From Delphinapterus leucas (taxonomy: Eukaryota; Chordata; Mammalia; Artiodactyla; Monodontidae): a stretch of DNA of 64,000 nucleotides. The DNA lies in NCBI RefSeq assembly GCF_002288925.2, contig NW_022098069.1:79327544-79391543 (forward strand). Reading direction: 5' to 3'. Below, in pieces: positions 14,105 through 25,716 of the stretch. The stretch's first letter is position 1, and every line of letters starts with the position of its first letter. The notes below the pieces were generated by a model. That model saw only the letters and a program-made list of their open reading frames with translations. It did no database searches and was not told where the DNA came from. The position numbers and the translations under genes were made by a program.

Positions 14105-14545
14105 AATTATGTCTTCTTGGACAATTGACCACTTTCTTATTATGTAATGCTCTTCTTTATCCCTGTAATCTTCTTTACTTTGAAGTCTGCTCTGTTTGAA
14201 ATTAATATAGCTACTCTTGCTTTCTTTTGATTAATGTTGGCATAGTATATTTTTCTCTACCCATTTACTTTTAATCTATATGTATCTTTGTACTTAAAGT
14301 AGGTTTTCAATAGAAAAATATAGTTAGGTAGTAGTAAATGTAGTTGGGTAGTAGTTTTTGATCCACTCTGAAAATCTCTTTTAATTGGTACATTTAGACA
14401 ATTGATAGTCAATGTGATTATTGGTATAATTGTGATTATTGGTATAATTGGATTAATATCTACCCTATTCATTAGTGTTTTTTGGTTGCCCTTGTTCTGA
14501 TAAGGATTGATTCAGGTATTTATTGATTTTCTGCTCATATTTTCA

Positions 14546-15044
14546 AACGCCCACTAAATCATATTTCCATTATTTTTTCAATTACTACATAGCATAATTA
14601 CATTATCACAATTGCATAATCACATTATCTTGGAGAAAACTTCCCTTTATGAAAATGGTAAATTTCTAGATTACTTCTGGATATTTATTACGCTTTAATG
14701 TCTCAATAACATACCTTTTACTCAAATCCTGAATTTTGTTGATATTCTTAAATGCTATTACTGGGTTTTATTTTATAATACAATTTTTAAAAACCTTACT
14801 AAAAACATATTTCAAATCATATTATAATTATTTGCCTGACAGGGAAGAAAACAATGTTCACTGAGCACCCAATATGCATCATGTTGGTGCTGGCTCCCCA
14901 CACATTACTGAAACAAACTGTTGATAAGAACAAAGTCTGTTATTTACCATAATAATGGACAACACCACTTCTCAAAGTTTTGGCAGTGTTTCATAGTGGG
15001 GAAGAAGTCAATATTTGTTTATATTTATTTAATTAAATATTTAA
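14546..15044. other. Unique AT-rich intergenic DNA
   Basis: AT-rich sequence between two L1 remnants. No gene or repeat is recognised. Confidence 0.5.
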
Positions 15045-15605
15045 TTTTTAAATACATTTTAAAGTTTTATATTACAGAAAAATTCAGACATATAAAAAAT
15101 AATAAAAATTAAATATAATCAACCCACATATACCCATCATCTACCTACAATTACCATCATTGCCTTTCTTGTATCTCCTATAACTTCACCTTATACCTAA
15201 CCCCTCATAAATTATATTTTTTTGCTTATATACCTATTTATATACATACCTATATAATGAAATGTGCATATCTTAACTGTGAATTCCATCTTATTAAGAC
15301 ATAGATCTTCTTTATTAAGACATAGATCTTCTCAAATCAAACCAGAATATTTCTTCTAACAAGTGAATTCAGTCAACATGGCATGCCATTCCCTTACCCC
15401 TCACCTACTTCTTGCCTGCAAAAGTCAATTAAAAAATTGTTTTCATTGTTATTAGTTTCACCTATATGAATTCATGTAATGGAGTTATGCAGTCTGTACT
15501 TCCTTGTGTCCAACTACTTTCCCTCAGCATAATGTTTGTGAAATCTATCCAAGTTGCTGTGTGTACCATTGATTGTTGTCCAGTTTATTTCCGTAAAAAT
15601 AAATA
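15045..15605 (-). mobile_element. Ancient L1 3' remnant, reverse strand
   Basis: The block order resembles an old L1M 3' region read backwards: an attacagaaaaattcaga start, then tgaattcatgtaatggagtta, cagcataatgtttgtgaaat and aagttgctgtgtgtacc. Similarity is weak to moderate. A 20-bp tandem duplication (about 15291-15331) lies inside it. Confidence 0.5.
15291..15331. repeat. 20-bp tandem duplication
   Basis: The unit beginning ttattaagacatagatc occurs at 15291-15310 and again at 15312-15331, separated by one t. Confidence 0.9.
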
Positions 15606-17254
15606 TATACTAATGAACCAAATGGTTAAAATTAATTAATGTTAATCACTTCCAATTTTGCATGTGATTTTTCTATTTAGTCTTTGCATAGATTCATCAT
15701 ATTCTAGTTAGGACACTAGAATATCCACAGGTATATTGAGCATAATTTCATTGGTCTGAATACTTTTGTTTACTCTAATTCACTACCACATTATCTGTAT
15801 CATATGATTTAGACTGTCATAATTGTGTAAAAAATGTAATTTCCTAGCCATCAGAGTGAGTGGAGATAATGTATTTTATTATGTGATGAATAATTGCTAC
15901 TTCTTACCACAAAAGTTATACTTTTGCATATATAATAGTTATTTTAAATCTGGACTATTGGCTTATATTATAAATTTCAAAATACATTTTTTTAAATAAA
16001 GATACTCCTTTAGTTCACTATTCAACAACAACAAATACAGCTTGATTACAAAGCAATGATTAGAATAAAGCAATTGGATACCTTTAAGATAGTCACATTA
16101 GTTAAACTCTCATTTTGTTTTCTCAAATATTCCATTATTGGAATTGAGGAATGATAAAGTATTTTCCTACTCACCAAAATCTATTTTGTAGTACATATTG
16201 ATTAAACTAGAAGTTTTACCTAACAACATTTAAAATGATAAATGAAATGCTAATAGAACCATTCTTTCTTTAATCATTTATTGAGCTTCTAGTTTGTAAA
16301 AAAGTTTTAGACGAAGAAATGTTGATTTAAGATGGGTAAAATTAGATTCCTATAAACAAAGGGATCACAGGTAGTGAAGAAAGCAGACTATAAAATGGTG
16401 TTATATACAGTCTCTAAAAAGGCAGTGGAAAAACACTGGAGCACTGAGTAACATACATACTCTAGTTTCTTGGGTGATATTTGTTGAAAGTAGTGGGAGT
16501 AGGAAAGTCAAGAAATGTGTAAAAGGGAATCTAAATATTTAACTTTTAAAACTAAATTTTTAAATAAAAATAAGGGGTTGCCAGACAGTCGAGGACTGTA
16601 CCTATATGTAGGCATATCTTTATGTATGTATATAAGGGTGTGGATTTCATGATCCTTTTTAGAAAAATAGAAAATTAGGTTTGGATGAGAAAATATACTG
16701 GTACATAACTACTGATAGTCTGAATAATCTAATCTTTGGAAATTGGGTCCATAATAACATGATAGAATTTAGTCAGACTGAACCACAATAATGATAATTA
16801 ATCATTATAATTAGTAGAACCAGAGAGGCAACCGTTCAAGGCTCATAAATTTAATAGCAGGACATCCTTGAAGCCCAGGGTTTGGTGTAAAGATATGGCA
16901 CAGGGTAAGGTTGGGCCTACACAAGTGATGTTGAGCCCATTACTCTGAAGATTGCAGTGATGCAGAGGGAAAGATTCAAGCTGGTTCATATTTAAATTTG
17001 TTAAGTAAACAATGCATTTGCACTGAGCAAATATTAGATACTTGATTTTATTCAGCAAATTGGGAAAGTGCTGTTAGAAAGAGTAAAGTTTAAACTTAAT
17101 TTATAAATATGATACCTAAAAAGGTTTTTCTTTCTAATAACAGGCCTTATACATGCCAGGTTATGTTATAGTTCATAACATGTTTGTTTTATGAGTACAA
17201 TTGCTTTAGAACTGAAAGAAAGGCTATTGGAAACAGCTAAGGACCATTATCTAG
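15606..17254. other. Unique AT-rich intergenic DNA
   Basis: I recognise no repeat. The 71-codon reverse frame at 16843-17058 has no known motif and looks like chance. Confidence 0.55.
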
Positions 17255-17455
17255 AACTCATATGACAGGTACTGAACAAGGCACTCTGTGTATCATTATC
17301 TTAATTCATTTACAGAATAACTGAAGGACATATATATAGTTAATATCTATAGTGTTACAGATATGAAAGTTGAATTGGAAAAGGTTATTAACTCACCAAT
17401 ATCACACAGTTAGTTTGGCAGCAATGGGAATCCTTGAGATTTCAACCTTCAGATA
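17255..17455 (-). repeat. MIR, reverse strand
   Basis: The right part preserves the reversed MIR core (aaggttattaactcaccaatatcacacagttag). Upstream is the degraded aggtactgaacaaggcactc block followed by an attcattt motif. This is an ancient tRNA-derived SINE with moderate similarity. Confidence 0.6.
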
Positions 17456-17489
17456 TAAAGAAAAGTAAAAGTGAAGACGTACTATTGCC

Positions 17490-17885
17490 ACAATAAAGGC
17501 TAGTTTACTAGAGTACATTAAATATGGGCACAGTTTCTTTGCAGATCTACCCACAAATAAGTAAAATCTATTTCCATGCTCCTTGAATCTGGCCTATCAT
17601 TGTAACTTGCTTTGGCCAATAATGACAATGTTTCACAACCTCACTTTATACCCATTTGCAACACCACCCTGCATCCATCTTGCCATGAAGAACCAAGGAT
17701 AAAAGACCTAAGAGATAGAAAGAAGCCCAGTCACACAATCTCACCTAGTAAAGACCTGCTCCCAGCCTAACTGAAAGCAAGAAAGACACTTCCCAACCAA
17801 CCCCCAGAATCATGAGAAATAATCAATCATTATAGAGCCCCAAATTTGGGGATGGTTCATTAGCATCTATCAATAACTGAAACAA
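17490..17885 (+). repeat. MLT1-like solo LTR
   Basis: Features typical of MLT1 LTRs occur in order: aacttgctttggccaat near 17605, ccatcttgccatgaag, cagaatcatgagaaataat near 17805, and an end block resembling ggtggtt...caataactga. No internal region adjoins it. The subfamily is not resolved. Confidence 0.62.
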
Positions 17886-20055
17886 TCATTTTTAAGAGTT
17901 GGGAATTTAAATAAAGTAGCAAAGAAATCTAAGCATTATTTCAATAGAGACAATCTGAGTTATAAAGTGAAAGTGGAATTACAAGATGTATGTATTTATT
18001 ATTTGTTAGAAGCAACTACTTCAGGATGAGTGAGGGAGTTAAAGAAGATGAGATATTTTATCCCACCTTCACTTCTATAGTAACCCAGTGTATGAGATTA
18101 TTAAAAATTAAACAGCAACTTATGGTTTTGCTTTCAACAAAATAAAAATTGTATACATATATGCTGTTTTAAAAAACTGAAATTGTTTTTGCAACAAACT
18201 ATTATTTGGGGAAATTGTAGAGAAATGTTTTTATATAAAATTTTTAAAGTATTCTTAGTACTTTAGGCTGCTAAACTGTTAAAGTTATACATTATAAAAT
18301 CTAATGAAGAATTTTTAAGAATTTCCATTTTATTTTAGATTATGCTAATATTCTATATCAATTTAGGCTGAATTATACAAAATAATTTACTCGTGTGAAA
18401 AGTAAAAAATAAATACAATAAATAATTATAGAAATATGAAAGAATATTGAGGAATCAGAAATCATTATATCACATCATTATAGACTGCCCTGTTTTATTC
18501 ATTCTTTACTCACTTGACATTAGAAAAATATTAAATAATTAAAATCTTAAATGGATTAAAATTATTTTATAACTGAAAGTAATTATTTAGAGTACATTTA
18601 AAAATATATTATTTACTAACAGATTGGAATGTCACCTGTGTTTTCCTGGATATCAAATCTGACTGGCAAATGTTTTTCAAAAAACTGCTTACCAGACCTA
18701 CCAGAATGAAGCTGTCTCAGAACAGTGTTGAAATTTGTATTTTTTCAGTGAGTTGACTAAAATACAGAGTATTTTAATTACTCAGATTATTAAAATGACA
18801 TCTATCATTATATCTGGAAGTTAGTACACAGGATAATGACAAACATTTAAATATATTTAGTTAATTAAGTTATACTAATGAGCTAACATCTAATGTGCTT
18901 GCTGTAATCTTACTAAGCAGTACCTCTGTTTAAACTAGTCTTCCTTAAGAGAAACTATTGGTTTCCCTCGAGAAAAGAAAATCTTATTTTAACATGGTAT
19001 AGCATTGGTTTTATGTATATAATCTGTGTATAAATATATGTATATATATATATTTATATAAAGATTCCAAATAGAAGGAAAATAAATAAATGTTCGCAAA
19101 TTAGAAAATGAGCAATGGGACCAAATTTTGCAGGTTAATGAAAGTGGGTTGAACATTAAATCTAACATTTGTAAAGCACTTAGAACAGTTACTGATACAT
19201 ATGAAGTGATATATATATATTTGTGAAAATAAATTCCAGAACAATACATAGAATAGGAAATGAAATGTTTAAGAAAGCTATTCCTGCATTTATGTATAAA
19301 GAAGTTTAAGCAATAAAATGTAACTATAGAGAGTTCTGTATAATCCATTTATGAGGTAAAACAGAATATATTCAATCAGATAATATCCCTTATTATAAAA
19401 AACTACCTCAAAGTTCAACTAGAATTGTTTTGTTTAGAATTCCAAGTAAATGTTGGTTTAGTAAAAATTAAATTTTGAATTAAGAAAATTGGACAATAAG
19501 GTAAAAATATTGAATTATGGAATAAGCCACTGAAACTAAGATAATGTTAAATATAATTGATTTGCTGACTGTGGTATCAACAGCTGTAAAACAAACACAG
19601 GGACAACCTGCCTATTAAAGGTAAAGAAATTTTGATGCACAAGCTGGAAAAATTCAAGTAAATTATTATAATTTTGCTATTACTTGAAAACTTTAAAGTC
19701 ACATAACAGGAAGCACAGATGGGAGCAATGATAACATGTAAACATTTCCACTTGAAACAGATTAGAATCCATATTGGACTTCTAGAGGACAAGCACTCTT
19801 TCTAACCAGTAGAAGCAGCCTGCCTGCCTTTTAGTGATAAATGCTCTGATTTTTTGTGTCATTGCATCTCATTTCAAATGTTGGCAGGATGTAATAATTT
19901 GATAATAAATGAAAAAATCTTTAAGTGCAGTGTTGGATGCAAACAGCAATTGGTAATCTTCCATATTTATTTCATTCCATTTGTAGTTACACTTGTAATC
20001 AAGAAGGGAGTAAAGCACTGATATTTGGGCAGACACATCAGGATAACCTCAAAAA
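17886..20055. other. Unique AT-rich intergenic DNA
   Basis: AT-rich, with tata/atat patches near 19015-19050. The 119-codon reverse frame at 18989-19348 reads as tyrosine- and isoleucine-rich low-complexity sequence with no family signal, so I do not call it a gene. Confidence 0.55.
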
Positions 20056-20064
20056 TATTAGGAG
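20056..20064. repeat. Target-site duplication, left copy
   Basis: tattaggag, matched at 25708-25716 on the other side of the L1. It is preceded by an A-rich stretch, as expected for L1 endonuclease cleavage. Confidence 0.8.
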
Positions 20065-20690
20065 CTGGGCCAGGCCAGAGTCTGATCTGCCTCCATAGCT
20101 CCCACAGCGGGTCCTGGGGTCCTGAAGTCCTGGGGTCTGACCTCATGGATCTGTGCCAGTGGCCTGGTGAAAACAGTGCCTGAGACTGTTGCCAGTATGA
20201 CCACAGTTAAGGTGGGACCAAGAGCAGTGCCAACAACAGTGTACTTTGTGAGCCTGCACAAAGGACAAAAGGTGACACACAGAGCACATTCACAGGTGAA
20301 CAACTCCAGAGGAGGAATACTCAGTGGCTTCTCTCCCAGTGGGAGTGCTCCAATCCCACCTACCTTGCACCACAGATCAGAAACACAGCTGAAAAACAGC
20401 TCTGGGGGCCTCTACTCCAACAACTAGGGAGCAGACCCCACCCCTGAAAAGGGCAGTGACAACCACAGAGCAAAGAAGAGGGCTTGCTCAATATCCAGGG
20501 CAGGCTCTGGTCACCACAACACCAGACAAACTCCCTATCAAGGGAATAATAGCACAAGCCTCTGGACCAACCTCACCCACCAGGGTACAGACACCATAAG
20601 CAAGAGGAACTACGATCCTGCAGACTGTGGGAAGGAGACAATGAACACAGTAAGTTAGACAAAATGAGATGATAAAGAAATATGTTGCAG

Positions 20691-21560
20691 ATGAAGGAGC
20701 AAGATAAAAACCTACAACAACTAAATGAAGAGGAGATAGGCAATCTACAGCAATCTACCTGAAAAAGAAATCAGAGTAATGATAGTAAACATGGTCCAAG
20801 ATCTTGGAAAAAGAATGGAGACATGGATCAAGAAGATACAAGAAGTGTTTAACAAAGACCTGTGAGAACTAAAGAACAAACAAAGATAAACGATACAATG
20901 ACTGATATGAAAAAAACACTAGAAGGAATCAGTAGCAGAATAACTGAGGCAGAAGAACAGACAAGTGACCTGGAAGACAGAATGATGGAAATCACTGCCA
21001 TGGAACAGAATAAAGAAAAAAGAATGAAAAGAAATGAGGACAGTCTCAGAGACCTCTGGGACAACATTAAACACACCAACATTTGAATTATAGGGGTCCC
21101 AGAAGAAAAAGAGAAAGGGCCTGAGAAAATATTTGAAGATATTATAATCAAAAACTTCCCTAACATGGGAAAGGAATTAGTCACCAAGGTACAGGAAGCA
21201 CAGAGTTCCATACAGCATAAACCCAAGGAGGAACATGCCACGACATATATTAATCAAACTAACAAAAATTAAATACAAAGAAAAGCAACAAGGGAAAAGC
21301 AATAAATAACGTACAAGGGAATCCCCATAAATAACATACAAGGGAATCCCCATAAGGTTATCAGCTGATTTCTCAGCAGAAACTCTGCAGGCCAGAAGGG
21401 AGTGGCATGATATATTTAAAGTGATGAAAGGGGAAAACCTACAACCAATAATACTTTATCCAGCAAGGCTCTCCTTCAGATTCAACAGAGAAATCAAAAG
21501 ATTTACAGGTTAGCAAAAGCTAAGAGAATTCAACACCACCAAACCAGCTTTACCATAAAT
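20691..21560 (+). pseudogene. L1 ORF1p remnant (20 kb L1)
   Basis: The likely ORF1 start is the ATG at 20691, which runs into a stop after about two dozen codons. The best-preserved part (20862-21086) is a charged heptad-like coiled coil (MKKTLEGISSRITEAEEQ). It ends at an in-frame TGA (21084-21086), after which coding similarity continues in the same frame (IIGVPEEKEK) into the RNA-binding part. A 25-bp tandem duplication at 21304-21353 shifts the frame. In live L1, ORF1p is the trimeric RNA chaperone of the retrotransposition particle; this copy is dead. Confidence 0.8.
21304..21353 (+). repeat. 25-bp tandem duplication in L1 ORF1
   Basis: The unit containing acaagggaatccccat occurs at 21304-21328 and 21329-21353 with one mismatch. 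The L1 at 36.8 kb has a single copy at the same place, so this is a copy-specific event. Confidence 0.92.
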
Positions 21561-21614
21561 TCTGAAGGAACCAAAAGAGAAGAAAAAGACCTACAAAAAC
21601 AAATCCAAAACAAT

Positions 21615-24600
21615 TAAGAAAATAGCACTAAGAACGTACATATCGATAACTACCTTAAATGTAAATGGATTAAATGCTCCAAAAGACAAATGCTGGCTGA
21701 ATGGATATAAAAACAAGACCCAAATATATTTTTTCTACAGGAAACCCACTTCAGATCTAGGGAAAGATACAGACTGAAAGTGAGAAGATGGAAAAAGATA
21801 TTCTATGCAAATGGAAATCAAAAGAAAGCTGATATAAGCAATACTCATATCAGACAAAACAGACTTTAAAATAGACTGTTACAAGAGACAAGGAAGGACA
21901 CTACATAATTATCAAGGGATAAATCCAAGAAGAAGACATAAAAATTGTAAATATATATGCACCCAACATAGGTGCACCTCAGTATGTAAGGCAAATGCTA
22001 ACAACCATAGAAGGGGAAATTGACAGTAACACAATAATAGTGTGGGACATTAACACCCCACTTATACCAATGGATAGATCATAATATTTAATAGGAAACA
22101 CAAGCCTTAAATGACACACTAGACCAAATAAACTAATTGATGTTTATAGGACATTCCATCTGAAAGCAGGAGAATACATTTTCTTAAGTACACACAGAAC
22201 TTTCTCCAGGATACATCACATCTTGGCTCACAAATCAAGCCTTGGTAAATTTAAGGAAATTGAAATCATATCAAGCAACATCTTGAAACACAACCTTATG
22301 AGATTAGAAATCACGACAGGAAAAAAAAACTATACAAAACACAAACACATGGAGGTTAAACAATATGTCACTGAATAATCAAGGATCACTAAAGAAATCA
22401 AAGAGGAAATCAAAAAATACCTAGAGACAAATGACAACAAAAACACAACAATCCAAAACCTATGGGATGAAGCAAAAGCAGTTCTAAGAGGGAAGTTTAT
22501 AGCAATACAATCCTACATCAAGAAACAAGAAAAATAGCAAACAATCTAACCTTACACCTAAAGCAACTAGAGAAAGAACAAACAAAACCCAAAGTTAGTA
22601 GAAGGAAAGAAATCATAAAGATCAGAGCAGAAATAAATGAAATAGAAACAAAGAAAAATAAAACTAAAAGCTGGTTCTTTGAGAAGATAAACAAATTTGA
22701 TAAACCATTAGCCAGACTCATCAAGAAAAAAAGGGAGAGGACTCAATAAAATTAGAAATGGAAAATGAAAAAGTTACAACAGACACCACTGAAATAGAAA
22801 GGATCATAAAAGACTACTACAAGCAGCTATATGCCAATAAAATGGACTGCCTAAAAGATATGGACAAATTCTGAGAAAGGTACAACCTTCCAAGGCTGAA
22901 CCAGGAAGAAATAGAAAATATGAACAGACCAATGACAGTACTGAAATTGAAACTGTGATTAAATAACTTCCAGTAAACAAAAGGCGAGGACCAGATGGCT
23001 TCACAGGTGAATTCTATCAAACAGTTAGAGAAGAGCTAACACCTACCCTTCTCAAACTCTTCTAAAAAATTGCAGATGAAGGAACACTCCCTAGCTCATT
23101 CTATGAGGCCACCATCACCCTGATACCAAAACCAGACACAGACACCCCCCCCCCCCACAAAAAAGAAAATTACAGGCCAATATCACTGATGAACATAGAT
23201 GCAAAAATCCTCAACAAAATACTAGCAAACCAAATCCAACAACACATTAAAAGGATCTTACAACATGATCGAGTGAGATTTATCCCAGGGATGCAAGGAT
23301 TCTTCAATATACACAAATCAATGTGGTACACCACATTAACAATTTGAAGAATAAAAACCATATGATCATCTCAATAGACACAGAAAAAGCTTTTGACAAA
23401 ATTCAGCACTGATTTATGATTTAAAAAAAAAAACTCTCTAGAAAAGGGGCATAGAGGGAACCTACCTCAACATAATAGAGGCCATATACAACAAATTCAC
23501 AGCAAACATCATTCTCAATGGTGAAAAACTGGAAGCATTTCCTCTAAGACCAGGAAAAAGACAAGGATGTCCACTCTCACCACTAATATTCAATATAGTT
23601 TTGGAAGTCCTAGCCATGGCAATCAGAGAAGAAAAAGAAATAAAAGGAACACAAATTGGAAAAGAAGTAAAACTGTCACTGTTTGCAGATGACATGATAC
23701 CATACACAGAAAATCCTAAAGAGGCCACCAGAAAAGTACTAGAACTAATCAATGAATTAGTAAAGTCAGAGGATACAAAATTAATACACAGAAACCCTTG
23801 CATTCCTACACACTATCAATGAAAGATCAGAAAGAGAAATCAAATAATCCCATTTACCATCGCATGAAAAAGAATAAAATACGTAGGAATAAACCTACCT
23901 AAGGAGGTGAACGACCTGTACTCACAAAACTATAAGATACTGATGAAAGTAATAAAAGATGACAAACAGGTGGAGAGATGTACCATATTCTTGGATTGGA
24001 AGAATCAATATTGTGAAAATGACTATACTGCCCAAAGCAATCTACAAATTCAGTGCAATCCCTATCAAATTACCAATGGCATTTTTCACAGAATTAGAAT
24101 AAAAAATCTTAAAATTTGTATGGAAACACAAAAGACCATGAATAGCCAAGGCAATCTTGAGAAAGAAAAACTGGGCTGGAGGAATCAGGTTCTGTGACTT
24201 CAGACTATGCTACACAGCTACAGTCATCAAAACAGTATGGTATTGACACAAAAACAGTAATATAGATCCATGCAACAAGATAGAGAGTCCAGAGATAAAC
24301 CCACGCACCTCTGGTCACCTCATCTATGACAAAGGAGGCAAGGGTATACAATAGAGAAAAGACAGTCTCTTCAATAAGTGGTGCTGGGAAAACTGGACAG
24401 CTAAATATAAACAAATAAAATTAGAACACTCCCTAACACCATAAACAAAAATAAACTCAAAATGGATTAAAGACCTAAATGCAAGGCTGGATCCTACAAA
24501 ACTCTTAGAGGAAAACATAGGCAGAACACACTTTGACATTAACCACAGCAAGATCTTTTTTGATCCACCTCCTAGAATAATGAAAATAAAAACAAAAACA

Positions 24601-25364
24601 AATCAGACCTAATTAAACTGAAAAATTTTTGCACAGCAAAGGAAACCATAAACAAAACAAAAAGACAACCCACAGAATGGGAGAAAATATTTGCAAACAA
24701 AGTGACCGACAAGGGATTAATCTCCAAAATATAATAACAGCTCACACAGCTCAATATCAAAAAAGCAAACAACCCAATCAAAAAAATGGGTGGAAGATCT
24801 AAATAGACATTTCTCCAAAGAAGACATACAGATCAAAAAGCACATGAAAAGATGCTCAACATCACTGATTATTAGAGAAATACAAATCAAAACTACAATG
24901 AGGTATCACCTCATTCTCTGATCAGAATGGCCATCAAAAAATCTACAAACAATAAATGCTGGAGAGGGTGTGGAGAAAAGGGAACCCTACTACATTTTTG
25001 GTGGGAATGTGAATTGGTACAGCCTCTATGGAGAACAGTATGGAGGTTCCTGCAAAAACTGAAAACAGAGCTACCATATGATCCAGCAATCCCACTTCTG
25101 GGCATATATCCAGAGAAAACCATAATTCGGTAAGGTACAAGCACCCCAATGTTCACTGCAGCACTATTTACAATAGCCAGGACATGGAAGCAATCTAAAT
25201 GTCCAACAACAGAGGAATGGACAAAGAAGATGTGGTACATATATACAGTGGAATATTACTTCACCATAAAAACGAATGAAATAATGCCATTTGCAGCAAC
25301 ATGGATGGACCTACAGATTGTCATACTGAGTGAAGTAAGTCAGAGAGAGAAATATATGATATAG
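21615..25364 (+). pseudogene. L1 ORF2p remnant (20 kb L1)
   Basis: ORF2 encodes the endonuclease and reverse transcriptase that perform target-primed integration. The N-terminal endonuclease block (TLNVNGLNAP) is seen near 21650. The reverse-transcriptase catalytic motif is readable as FADD at 23682-23693, within an open stretch from 23601 to 23822. The C-terminal cysteine-rich segment ([11 protein letters not shown], then FWWEC) lies at 24927-25133, and the last coding block ends near 25364. Many stops and frame changes lie between these blocks, for example in the A-rich patch near 23420 and the C-run near 23147. Confidence 0.88.
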
Positions 25365-25707
25365 CTTATATGTGGAATCTGGAAAAATAGTACAAATGAA
25401 CTTATTCACAAAACAGAAATAGAGTCACAGATATATAAAACAAACTTATGGCTACCAAGGGGGAAAGGGGGGAGGAATAAATTGGGAGATTGGAATTGAC
25501 ATATACACACTGCTATATATAAAATAGATAACTATTGTATAGCACAGGGAACTCTACTCAATACTCTGTAATGACCTATAAGGGAATAGAATCTAAAAAG
25601 GAGTGGATATATTTGTATGTATAAATGAATCATGTTGCTGTATAGCAGATTCTAACACAACATTGTATATAAATCAACTATACTCCAATAAAAATTAATT
25701 TAAAAAT

Positions 25708-25716
25708 TATTAGGAG
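25708..25716. repeat. Target-site duplication, right copy
   Basis: tattaggag, identical to 20056-20064. Confidence 0.8.

Larger units (their letters stand above)
9835..14545 (-). mobile_element. Old, multiply interrupted L1, reverse strand
   Basis: A long reverse-strand L1 of an older subfamily. The 3' UTR is at about 9835-10145 and 10462-10620. ORF2 coding follows leftwards from its C-terminus (SKEDTQMANKHMKRC seen near 11100) through the reverse-transcriptase region near 12700-13370 to endonuclease-proximal sequence near 14500. It is interrupted by two younger L1 3' fragments (10146-10461 and 12196-12691) and a short polyadenylated retrosequence (13954-14104). An internal deletion is likely near 13380, where two ORF2 regions that are normally apart abut. 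The 5' UTR and ORF1 are absent. Stops and indels are frequent. Confidence 0.85.
20065..25707 (+). mobile_element. Nearly full-length L1 with TSD
   Basis: A forward L1 of about 5.6 kb: GC-rich 5' UTR (20065-20690), ORF1 remnant, ORF2 remnant, 3' UTR and a terminal actccaataaaaattaa tail. The 9-bp TSD (tattaggag) brackets it. Its 5' UTR differs from that of the L1 beginning near 35.2 kb, so the two belong to different promoter lineages. Both ORFs carry stops and indels, so it cannot mobilise itself. It is the most complete L1 here with both ends defined, and is probably only slightly truncated at the 5' end. Confidence 0.92.

Noticed and set aside
20065..20690. CpG-island promoter of a host gene
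   Set aside because: The GC-rich block is the 5' UTR of the L1 that follows; no host transcript start is indicated.
23147..23160. C-run as a regulatory G-quadruplex-type element
   Set aside because: It is a single homopolymer run inside dead L1 ORF2, best explained as slippage.
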